NCBI GenBank assembly: GCA_949361645.1
Contig: OX442417.1
Coordinates: 14,435,954 to 14,499,953 of the forward strand
Source: Spongilla lacustris
Taxonomy: Eukaryota; Porifera; Demospongiae; Spongillida; Spongillidae
Direction of reading: 5' to 3'
DNA length: 64,000 nucleotides
Shown: positions 12,201-24,200 of the stretch, one piece after another
Numbering within the stretch: the stretch's first letter is position 1
Layout of the letters: each line of letters opens with the position of its first letter
Position numbers and translations under genes: made by a program
Notes under the pieces: model-generated
The model's input: only the letters and a program-made list of their open reading frames with translations
Database searches by the model: none
What the model was told of the DNA's origin: nothing

Positions 12201-15200
12201 GTACATGTATGTACTGTACAGTGTATAGCATGCATCATGTACATACATGTATATGTACACATACACATACATATACCAAGGCCTACAATGTATATAAACA
12301 AAGTCAGGGAATAATTTAACCGGATTCGCATCGCATTTTGCGAAGCAGTTTTTATTAGATGCGAAACAACTTCAAAACATTGTCGCAGAAAACTGCGATG
12401 CAATCTATCCGTGTTTGCAGGCACGTTGCTCAGTGTAATTGCTACGCGCGAAGAGAGTGCATTTATAGTACAAAAGAATTCCAATCAGAAAGCTGGCGCC
12501 ACGTCACATCAGCCACACTCACGTGACATCGCGATCGCGACAATTAATGTGACGATTAACGATTGCGTACGCGTACGAATGACATGCGGCTTCGGGAACG
12601 GGGGTGTCGAATCAAGCCCGTAGCCAGGTCAGGAAAAGGGGGGGTTCGGGAAAAAAAAATGTGGACCCAAAGTGGGCGTGGGTCACCAAAAGGGGGAGGG
12701 TGCGGGAGGGGGAAGTGCCCCCTCCCGCGCTTCGCGCGGAAGCTTTTGAAAACAATGATTTGGCAACACAAAAGAATTAATAGTTTACAGACACATGTAC
12801 ATGTACCAAAACACTCACAACCGAAAATGAATAAGATGAGCAATTCAATTTCATGCGACCTTCCAAGGTGAGCTGCCTCATATGAAAAGAGGGGAAGGGA
12901 CTAAACCTAACATGTTGTTTGCTATGCAATCTAAATCGATCTTCGCTTTAAAAAAAAAAACCAATGCTTCAGATTCAATGGCTGCTTAGTAGGGTGTGTA
13001 ACCGATTTTCAGGTTTTGTAGGTTAACCGATTATTCGCGATTACCTATTCGGTCGACTATGCATTTAGTAGAATAGCAGGTTACCGATTTCAGAATTTCC
13101 TTTAGTCGAAATAACCGATTCTGTTTTTCTTAGTCGCGATTAGTCGATATTCGTTTCCTTCATATGCAGAAATCGGTAGGAAATCGATTACCCTTTTTTA
13201 TATGCCCTTCGCTTTTCCCGCCTGCAGTACAAAGGGTTAAATAATCGATAAACAGAAACACGATGTAATGAACATTAGTCTGGGGACCTGGCTGAATTAG
13301 TCTAATCAACGTACATGTGAATACGAGCATCAGTGGGCACGGAGATTTAAATACGTTCGCGCTCTCTGCAGTATATACATGTATAGTATATGTGCGTTAA
13401 TCGAACGAGCTATGTACTCTTTTGCACAGCAGCACAGGCAGGGCCGTCGCCGCCGTACAAAACGTGGTCCGGTTGTATTTACTAATAATGGTCGACGTGC
13501 AGGGGGGGCCGCCCCGGGGAGGTGCGGGAGGGGGGCACCCATCCCGCCCAGCTAGGAGCCCCATGCAGAAGCCAACGCTTTTTGCGTTGTAAAACCCTCC
13601 AAAACTACGCAAAAAGTGCAATAAAAATATAGTACGTATTACTATATAACTGAACTCACCCTCTATTCATTTAGAAATTACGACACAGAGACACATATTT
13701 AAATTTATTTTATTTATTTAGATGGTCCTGCTTTGTTCTCTGTCATCAATGAAACAATTAAATGCTATCATCAATGTGTTGCTATAGCTTATCTATAATT
13801 TCATCTCTGTGTTAGATGTTTCATGCACCGGTACCCCAGTCTCCCACAGCAGCAGAATGTGCTCATAGTTGGTAAGAATACTATGTTTTTACTTGACTTA
13901 ATTCTGCATAGCTTAAAGGCAGTGACGCAAGTGTGGCAGAACATCATGCACATCCTGTCCTTCATCGTAATGGAGAAAAGGCCAAGTATCGAACCACTGG
14001 TTCTTCAATGAGCAAAAAACAGGTTTTGTCTTTCCAAAGCTTCTTTTCGGAAAAGCAAAGCATTTAGGATGGTGGAGCTCATCAGGCAGGCTGGGAATCG
14101 ACTCTCGCACGTCGGCAATAGTAGCCATTTTAATGGAACTGTTAGTTTAGTAACTTTGTAGCTAATAACATGCTGATAGGTCCTGTAATGGATCAGACAT
14201 TGGTCGCCACATGTAGTAGTATGTAAAGTCATGCATGGGTGATGCATGTACATGTAGATCGATAACATGTAACGGACGTGACGTAGTGCAAGAACATAGA
14301 ACGATGTAATAAAATGGGTCCGAGACCAAGGCAGCGGGGAGAGAAAGTGGTCCGGTTAAAACCGTGCAACCGGACCGGCGGCGCCGTCCCTGATGTCAGG
14401 TGACTGGCTCTTTTCCAGACGTTCGGCCATAAGTTATTAACATTATGAAATCGTACATCTCTTGATTGGCGGCTTTGGCATATGCGTGGAAAGGTGTTCC
14501 ACCCATCCACCCAACATGCAGAAACGTGTTCTTTGGTGAAAAGATATTTGAAAGTTCAAACACTTATAATTCCCATCCACCGCCATTGAATCATTCCCAC
14601 CAGTGGATGTGGCGTCACATTGGAATGCACCTCGTTCCCAGTCCCTGCGGATACTATCTTATAAGGGACGTGTAACTGTTGTTTTAATGCTGGCATAACC
14701 AGCTGATAAGTAATAAAACTGGCTATACGTGTATAGACTTGAGAAACTGTGATTTATCTGGCCAATATCAAAAATCGGAAAAACCTCGAAAAACCTAGGT
14801 AATCGTTTGCAAATTAATAGTGCACTAATCGCCAAAATCGATTTAATGTTTCTAATAACCAATTTTCAAGTTGCTATTAACCTGAAAAATCGATTGGACT
14901 TTTTTTCATAGTCGAAATAATCGATTTTGATTTATGAAAAAGGTTACACACCCTACTGCTTAGTCAACCTGACATAGCGGGACAAAGATACAAGATTTGT
15001 GCAGAACTAGGCTGGAGCTGCATACCCCTTGTTGTTGAATCATTCGGGGCCTGGGGCCAACTTGCCTCTGATACTTTCAAGAAACTTGCTTCCCGCTTTT
15101 CAGTCCAGGTTAACTCCTCCACTTCCACCACTCTGGACAGCAATTATTCCAGACTAACCCTTTCCCTTGTGCGCTCGAATGCCAGAGCATTTCTTGCAAG

Positions 15201-18200
15201 GGCAGGTCCCCGTGCTAAAGTCTCAGACCTCTACTTAGATGGTTGACTCATACATAATTACATAGTTTACTAGTTACATGAAAAATAGGCAGGTTATACA
15301 TTTATATACAAACACAAGTAAGTAGTATACAGTGACAGAGTGTTTTAACAGTATTCAAGGGCGGATAATAGAGTCAAGTTCAAGCTTCCTTGGGTGCAAA
15401 TGGGCATAGCGTGTGACAACTTCATCTAAGTCCACGTCCATGTCATAATGTATATGCAGGAGAGCAAGGTTAGAAAGACGGCTATTTCCCATTGAGGCTC
15501 TCATATAATTGTGCAGTCTTCAAAGAGCACTAGCACTCCGCTCGTTCACTCTCTCTTTTCTTTTGTTGGGAGCTACCCGGCATAGTCGATCGGCCCGGCG
15601 ATTATTATTGTGACGGCGTATAGATTAATTATTAAACCGGCGCAAATTGCTTTTTAATTATTGAGACGTAATTTGATAATTATAACAATAAATATAGGTT
15701 AACCGTTACGTTGTACGTTATTGGTCAGGGAAGCCTAATCGCCTAAATCCGCCTTAGAGAGCTGCCTGCACGGCGGCACCGTAGTACTTCCACGTAAGCG
15801 GAGTGCAGGACCTTTATCCTCTGAGGGGGGGTTCGTTCGAACCCCCCGAACCCCCCCTGGCTACGGGCCTGCGAATTTTATATCAATAGAATAATCAAGT
15901 TATCAAATTTACGCGCAAACGTACGTGCACGGCTGTTTCGAGTGGACAAAAGGCTTATAAATAGAACACAGTGACATTATTTACGGTTCAAGTCAAACAT
16001 GGCTAGCCGTCATCTCATTAAAAGTTCACCGATCAAAAATGCAAAACGAGTAGCTGTAATGCACATCTTGAAACCATTTCCAACTAGTAAAACTAGTTTG
16101 GTTTTTATTTTCACTTAAACGCATGTCCCAACGCGTAGCGTGATTGTACACTTTGCCACGCGCATATTGTACTCTCCAAATGGCGCGAAAAATGCCTTTC
16201 AGTCTGACCTTCGTATCTTTTTTTCCGCCCTTATAAGTGGTACAAAAAGACGCAAAAGTGGAACAATCAACCTTTTTCACGTAAGAATATGCGTTTTACT
16301 CGTGGTGCCGCAGTTCCTGCGACTCGCAGAAATCCATAATAATACACCATCCGCTTCATGAATAATGCGCACCACCTCATAAATAGCCATAGAATCCTAC
16401 CACAAATGCCGATTGGCGGTGCAAACTTCAAAAAGGAGTCAAAGCCAAGGGGAAACCAACACAGCAAGAGCCTACATACCAGTGCAGGGCCTACATACCA
16501 GCAGTGCAGAGCCTACAGTGATAGTCTATAGCTATTGGTTGCATTTGACATCAGTGTCTCAACCAGACCAGGAGGAGATCCACCCACAATTGATCTGCAC
16601 ATTGTGCCATAAGGCAATGCAGGTGGTGTAAAAGAACCAATACAAGTGCCAAGTGCAGCCATAAAACTGGTTCAGGATTCATAAGTACATGTGCAAAACA
16701 TGATGTTATGTTGTAGGTATGTAAACCATTTTACAAGCCATAATGTACCATTTCAAGTAATACGATTGCAGGCTGCCTCAAAGTCAGTAGCTATGGTATG
16801 CACACCAAAAGGCATGATGGCTGTGATAGATGCACTTGCTCCACCTGCTATTATCACCAAAGTACCTATGCCTTCTGTGTTAACATATTGTCAATGGTAG
16901 ACACAGTTATGTGTCCAATTTATTTGGACTGCAACATCAACCAATACAGCTACCATGCCATGCCTATGTTTGTGGCTGGTGTCTTAAGGAGTGGATTTGT
17001 GTCACTGTACGACTGAAGTGCCCCTGCTGCTACTCAGTCACCAGTCTTCAGCCCGCCGAGCTCAAACAGCATGTTCAGTTGCTTTGTGACATAGTGATGC
17101 ATTGTGGGACAGATGTTGTCCCCAGCTTACAACACACCCCATTGCGGTCAGCACAACAAGCCACAGTTAATGATAGCAGCACAAGTTGTACATGAACGTC
17201 TTCAAAACAGCAGTACCTACAGGAGGAGCAGTAAGTACATACATGCAATGTTACTATATATCAAACTAACACATGGTCTTTTTTTCCAGTATGTGGATGA
17301 CACAGCCACGAGCAGCCATCAGCCAGCTCAGTAAATGCAGCAGGAAGCATCGGGCTAATGAAATGAGTAGCACTAGGTGCAGAGAGCTCCACTGTCATAT
17401 TTGAGACTGAACTGAAATCCTTGGACAGAACGGAAGAGCTTTTGCTGAAGTCTGCAGGGATCACCAAAGGCATAGGGCTGGCACTCAAGGCTGATTTGGG
17501 GTTGCCATAGAATGCTGAGAAGGTATTAACTCAGTACATATACAATAACACTGATCATGCTATTATTGGCCCCTCCCACAACCCTTTGTGATGCAATTGG
17601 TGCTCCTTTATGCAGCTGCATATATGGATGGATTTGGATTTCACAGGCCACTTACTATTGCAGGTGGTTGAAGGAGGCAGGAGTTAGCCTTGGTACAGCA
17701 GGTTCTTTCAAATCACTAGTCGGTGATAACTTGGAGGTAGAATTGACTCCATTTTCAGTTTGCTGTTTCTGGAGGGGGAAAAGAGATCAAGGGTGGATTG
17801 GATTCGTTCCCACCATGCAAAGCCAGATGTGGGTTGATGACCAAGTCCATGCACTCCCAGTTCAACCTTGCAGCTACGTATAAAACCACCCCCAATCCAT
17901 TAGACAGGCTTACGTGCATTGTGAAGGAACATTACTTAAAGGTCTTTCCTCAAATTCAGAGTGCAACACTTCCTACTTAAGCTTACGTATACGTAGATGC
18001 AATATGCTCAATAACAGTAATACCATACTTATTCTCATGTGTCTTCACTAGACAGCACAGCCTAATGGAGTCAAGAGTGTTGGATGGTGGGCTAAAGAGT
18101 TAAAATGGCATCGCGATTCAAGTAAGCCAGGTTAAGCTAGGTAGGAGAAGTCAATGGCGTCAAACATCGCGGAAATATTGCAATATTCAAAACGCATACT

Positions 18201-21200
18201 GCATGAGCTAGGAATCGCGGCACCACGAGTTTTATTGAAAATCTAACAGCCAAAACTATCTCAGTTATATTATAAAAGTTTCAGGGTACTTCATAAGGGC
18301 GGAAAAAGTACCAGAGCAATCTGTATCACCTGACCTCAAATAATACACACAGAATTCGCGAGCGTATAACATAGTATCGACAGAATATAAGCGGCATTAA
18401 CTCACATTGTTCAGAGCGCCAGACAATATAGAAGTAGGATCCGAAGTCAAAAGAAGAGTTCAAAACAGTCCTTGTGGTAAAAGGGAGCATCTTTAAGCCC
18501 ATGTTGGTTGCTAAGGTCGTAATTAGGTCCGTTGCTATGAAAAAATTTCGTATCACGGGGCGTAGCCTTTTTGTCACAGGTTCAATGGGAATGAAACAGC
18601 CGTGCGTGGTACATGTACGTACTGCACATTAATATGCCAGAACGTCTACGCGACAGTGCCAATACGGGTGGACAAAATCTACAAATATTAAAACTTTTAA
18701 ATGTGATGGTGACGGGGGAGGGGGGAAGTAGTCGTTTGACTCGTTCGCCTGAAAGCGATCCAAATGCACGCGGGCGTGTCCGTGGGATAGCCGCTCTACT
18801 TTGTGTTCATATGAAGAATCATTACACATCTTGGCGGGAACAAATTGCGATGCAACTGAACCAAGTTGCTAATCAATTTCGATTTTGCGGAGCAAAATTG
18901 CTATGCAATTTTTAAAAAGTAAATTATTCCCTGAAAGTATACATGTACTATACCAGTACACATATATAGAATGATGCACTAACATCACTCACCTACACCT
19001 ACATTACATGTATCTCTTACACGCTGTACCACTGCAGTGTTGCTCCTGGTGACGTTGCAGGCACCGTCTTTGATGGTGGTGACCCTAGCATGGATGTTGA
19101 TTACACTGATGAGGTCACCGCAGTGTCCGCTACCTTCTCTGGTTTTCTGAGCCAGAGCTGTGGGGGCATTGCGTGGTTTGAGTGGGCCGTGGGGGAAGAC
19201 CCTGTGTACTCCAAGGAGTCTGTGCTGCCCTTCACTGACAGTGGAGTGGTGGTCGTTGGAAATGGCTCCGGATATGCTCAAGTAGGTGACAGGGTGAAGG
19301 TGGAGAGGTGTGGGAGTAAGTATGATAGTGTGTAATTACCATGGCCTTGATAATAAATGTGGGGAAAGAAGATGGAATTTATCTTTTAACCCCTGCTTTT
19401 ATTCCTTTCCTTTCCTCCTCCCCAGGTTTTGCTTTCAGGCCTTGATCAGTATGGGAACCAACCTCTTTACATCACTGTTAGAGGAGTCACTGGGTGCAAT
19501 CGCGTACTTGAGTCAACCTCGAATGGCTTCATCATAGACCCAACCCCTCCCCTCCTGCAAGTAGCCCGTGCTGGGCTGTATGCCCTCGAATATGCCACTT
19601 ATTCCTATGGCGAAACTGAAACTGACAGCATTTAGTACGAAACCACGCCCACGTACTCTGCAACCTGGAATGCTGCAGACTCTGTGAGCGGCCTTATGGG
19701 CGGAGCCGTGATCCAGACGGGGTCATACCCGGGTGGGGGGGACATTGGGAGCTCTTCTGTAACGGTCGAGAATTACGTCCGAAAGACAGTCAGTGTCCGC
19801 GACGGTCTAAGCAACTATGTCACCATATCTGTTTGGAACAATGCTGGGTTGGAGTCCAGTGCAATTACCAATGCTGTTGTCGTGGATACCTCCCCACCCC
19901 TGTCCGGAGAGGTAATTTGTTGATTGATTGAGTGTGCTATGAATACTGTCGTGCAAAGTGTGTTTTTACATTTGACAGTATTTGTCCAAAAATGGTGCAT
20001 TTAAAATTGAAGCTTCTCCTAGTAGGATTTAGCAGTACCATCAATTTGACAGAATGATATTTCAAATGTGATATGAAGTAAGACAAATTCCAGGGACATT
20101 TACGTTTTTGATCCTTATAAAACAAAAACCTTATTTTCCTTGCAAAAGCAGGAAGGCCATTGTATACACACATGTACGTGTATGTGTTTGTTGGACATAT
20201 ACATGTACATGTACATAGAGGGTAGATGTAGGGAGGGGAACCTTTGTTATTTTATTCATTGCCCCCATGGTTTCTGGCCTTAACAGTGCCATGTACATGT
20301 ATGCTTGCACTGTATGCTGCATAACCACACCTACCGTTCTGTACATGTACATAACCATACCTGTACATGCACACACCACTCCAGCTGCTGTGCCCGCCCT
20401 CCATTCCAGCCCAGTACAACATGTCCGCTCCCACCTTCAACAGCTCCTTGTCCTGCGCCTGGAGAAACATCACAGACCCTGAGAGCGGGATTTACCAGTA
20501 CAGCGTTGCCATAGGAACCAGCCCTGCATCCGTTCTGAACTCAACGCTTCTGCCAGGGTACTCCGATCAGTTCAGCTTCCCTGTGCTGCAGTTCTCCGCA
20601 GGCGTTGGCTACTACGTGACCCTGGTGGCCATCAATGCTGCTGGGCTCTCAGAGACCTACATTGCTGGACCAATATACTACCAAACCGCACCCCCTGTTG
20701 CCGTGGGCATCGTGGGCATTCAACCAAACGTGGCGTTTTCAAACAGCTCTTCCGCCTCTGTTGTTGTGGGCAGTGCTGTGTGTCTGTTGGATACTGACGT
20801 CGTGGTCTTGTACTTCAATGACTTCAGTGACCCAGTGGGTATTACCAGGTAAAGGCTGTAGAGATAGACTACTAAAGTGTGCACGATGTTGGTCTGGGGT
20901 GTCAGCTACATTGGCATACATGTGTGCTATCTACAAAATGAGTTCATTGTTGTTGTGTTATCTTTTGTATGTACACAGTACTACACACAGGCTTGCCTGT
21001 GCATGTATTTGTGTGCACATGTGCGTGTTTTGGAGGGATTGAGGGTGGAGGGATCGAGGGTGGAGGGATGGATGTGTGCACATGTCATTAATAGTCATGC
21101 GTGCTACTCATTATGTGTCACACCTTCACCTGTGAGCATGTAATGTTGCCATAGAGACTGGGCGGCTTTTTAAGTAATCATCTGTTGGTGATACCCTCCT

Positions 21201-24200
21201 CTCACAGATATGAAGTTGGCATTGGCAACGACACGGGCATCGACAACCTCTTCCATTACACGCCCTTCTCACCTGTGCTCGGTTCAAACGGAATGCTCAC
21301 GACCACACTCACCCACGTGTGGCTAGACCCCCAGTCGCGGCAAGCCGTCTACTTCAGCGTGCGTGGCTACGACCAAGCTGGCCTCTACTCCACCGTGACC
21401 AGCGCCCCTGTGTTCATCGTGTCCCCCGCAAACACCCTGCCAGACTGGATCTACGACGGCCCCTCCCCGACCTCCGACATAAACTACCAGAACACCACCA
21501 ACTACACGTCCGCTCACTTCCAGTTCGGAACAAATTGTCCAATCCAACAATTCCGCTGGGCGCTGGAGAGTGCCGACAGCCTGATAGTTCAAGATTACAT
21601 CACCACCTCCGTACCCCTGCAGTTGGTCACGCCCTCTCTGGTCAACAACACGTTCTTCATCTCATCGGACCAGGTGGACCTCTTCAACGGGGAGACCTAC
21701 AGGGTCCTGGTGCAGGCCACTGACTTGACCGGCAGGGTCCACATGCTGTGTAGCAACGGGTCTGCCGTCACCACCAGGGGCCTGAAGACGGGGGTCGTCA
21801 GGGACGGCCTCGTGGAAGGGTTTGAGCTGAACTTCCAAGTGTCCGTTAGCGCGCTGTCGGCTTATTGGTCGGATTTTGGTGACGGATCACCTGAGCAGGC
21901 CATTGCGTACTACGAGGTGGCTGTTGGGAGCAGCCGGGAGTTCCCCAGCACGCGCACCGATGTGATGCCTTTTACGGGATGTGGTCTTGTGCAAAGCTAC
22001 ACCTTCACGGGCCTAAGCCTTGTTACCATGGAAACGTACTATGTCACGGTGCGGGCCCACGCTGTGTCAGGTTTGTGGGTGGATACCACGAGCAATGGTG
22101 TCACGGTTGGCATCAGTGACTCGGTCCTTCCCGGGGAGGTGGTTCTGCCGTATTACCAGTCTGACCAGAGTACAATCACTGCCTACTGGAGCCAGTTTGA
22201 ATGGTCGCTTCCCATGCGATCCTACCAGTGGGGCCTGGGTACCAGGCTTCTTTTGCAGCAAGAACTAACTGGGCTCTGTGCAGATGTGACCTCCAATTAT
22301 TCCTCCCATTTTGAAGTCCTTGCCTTCATGGATGTTGGCACGGATACTTTTGGGGTGGCAACGGGGCTATACCTGAAGCAAAACACCACTTACTATGCAA
22401 CCGTTCGAGCTGTAGACCAAGCGAGCCAATGTGTTGCTGCATCGTCCAATCCGCTTTTAATCGACACCACTCCACCTTTGACGCAGGTGGTTATGGCAGG
22501 ACCCAACCAGTCATCGTGGAACAGTGCTCCCGGGCAGGATCACCTGATTTACATCCAACCCGGCACGGACCTATACGTCGCCTGGACAAGCTTCTCTGAT
22601 CCGGAGAGTGGAGTGGGTGGGTACGAGGTTGCCCTGGTGACCAGGTCATATTGCAGCACCCTTGTCACTTCGATTGCTGTCAATTACATCAGTGTGGGAA
22701 TGAGCTTGGCGTACACGTTTGAAGGACCATTGCTGTCACCTGGCGTTGTCTACACTGTCGCTGTCCGGGCAACGAACCGAGCCAACCTGACAGCGTGGCT
22801 TTCTCCCAGCCCATACTGGTAGACTCCAGCACCCTCCTCCCTGGTGTGGTCATGGATGGCACAAACTGGCAGGCAGACGCCATCTTTCAGAGTGGACTGG
22901 GCACCCTCAGTGCCACCTTTGCTCACAGTCTGGTTGCGCCCATGCTTCTCGGCCTGCAAGGTAGTGCGTGTCCTGACTCTGTCTCCTATGAGCCCATGGA
23001 TGGGGGCAAGTTAGCTCCACCCACTCTGGTGGGCGTAACCGCACAATCGACTGTCTACCGGTTAAGCCAGGTCACAGATTCCTCTGTCCTGGGACAGGTT
23101 AACATATCCGCAATGTTAGATCTGACCGGGCAGTATTTGATATCTGGGGCCTACCAGATACCTGTTCCGTTCACCAGCAGGGAAACGGTGACGATGAACA
23201 TTCAGGCAGCCTCTGGCGACCCCTCCCTCCATCTCTACGTGGTGACATCGCTCGTTTTCATGGATAGCCCCACCGTTGCGCTGGCAGAGTTTGAGCAGGG
23301 TGGAACGCTGCCGAGTGGCTCTCCCTTTGGGGCAGTCGGGCTGCAGATCAGTCCTTCGCAAACCGTTAACCAGCAGTTTTATCCCCAGACCATCCTCGTT
23401 TGGAGTTACAATGGTGACCCTCTGTCTGCCCCCCTGTACGTCACCAAGAACACCACCCTGGACCTCTCTGTGCCTCATGAGTACTCGCTCAGCTTCTATT
23501 CCCGCCAGCTGGACACGGGTCTGACCCAGTCCGTGGAGGTGGCCATAGATGACCAGTTGGTGGCGGTGCTGTACGACATCCCTGCGCTTAGCAATGCGAC
23601 ACACTTGGTTGCCCATGTGTTCACGCAATATGCTCCGATCCCAATCTCTGTTATCGGTACTCCTGCTGTTGCAGCTGTGTTCTCTAACATTGTCATAGCG
23701 ACGAGGCCCGCGGGGGTGTGTGGATATGGAGTGCCGTTTTATAGTCCTGGAAGTCCTATTGTGGCATTCATGGTTGCTGCTGGGACCAAGCCAGGAGATA
23801 GCAGTGTTAGCAGCTGGCAGGTGAGTAGAAAGAACCATGCACACTCTACATGTATGAACAGAACACATATGCACACATGCACACACATGCACAGCACAGT
23901 ACACATGCTGTTAAGCTTACAATACCATACAGCATGCAGCATATCTAACCACATAGTGCTGCTAATTTAATCACTAAAATAGATTATGAACTACTTCGGG
24001 TTTACATTGCATATACATGTAAGAGAAACTAGAATCCTTTGTACATGTAATGAGTTTATTAATTCCATTACCAGCACCTTAGCTCATTCGGTAGGCAGGT
24101 GAATATGAAAGAACTATGCACACCCTGCATGAATGCACACAGCACACGTGCACACATGTGCGCACAGCACACATGCGTGCACATAAATGAGCGCTGTGTG

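Larger units (their letters stand above)
12613..15871 (-). mobile_element. second-level insertion, hAT-type
   Basis: Termini CAAGCCCGTAGCCAGG (left) and CAGGCCCGTAGCCAGG (right, inverted) match at 15 of 16 positions and are flanked by a 5-bp duplication CGAAT (12608-12612 and 15872-15876). Poly-G/poly-C blocks lie just inside both ends. A minus-strand hAT dimerisation-domain remnant (about 15350-15563) lies inside, so the element was probably hAT-coded on the minus strand. It interrupts the left arm of the 12305-18933 element. Confidence 0.75.
12305..18933 (+). mobile_element. RING-gene-bearing element filling the big intron
   Basis: The ends are 14-bp perfect inverted repeats, CAGGGAATAATTTA and its complement, flanked by a 5-bp direct duplication AAAGT (12300-12304 and 18934-18938). 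The arms show further matches in inverted order: 15927-15939 with 18593-18605 (GCACGGCTGTTTC), 16220-16234 with 18293-18307 (TTTTTCCGCCCTTAT), and 16298-16311 with 18217-18230 (ACTCGTGGTGCCGC). The element therefore has long diverged inverted arms surrounding a RING-finger gene at about 16.9-17.9 kb. It is 6629 bp now and about 3365 bp without the insertion at 12613-15876. CAGGG termini fit hAT-type elements; some hAT lineages are reported with 5-bp duplications, but no hAT transposase was seen in its own core. Confidence 0.75.

Noticed and set aside
16026..16280. Minus-strand 84-codon frame in the arm of the RING element
   Set aside because: It lies in the inverted arm, shows no motif, and the opposite arm has no equivalent frame.
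23116..23904. Minus-strand 262-codon frame
   Set aside because: It is antisense to the main exon, extends into intron and has no domain signal.
24075..24150. tRNA-like phrase TTAGCTCATTCGGTAGGCAGG
   Set aside because: It resembles an A-box, but no B-box, anticodon stem or acceptor stem could be formed around it.
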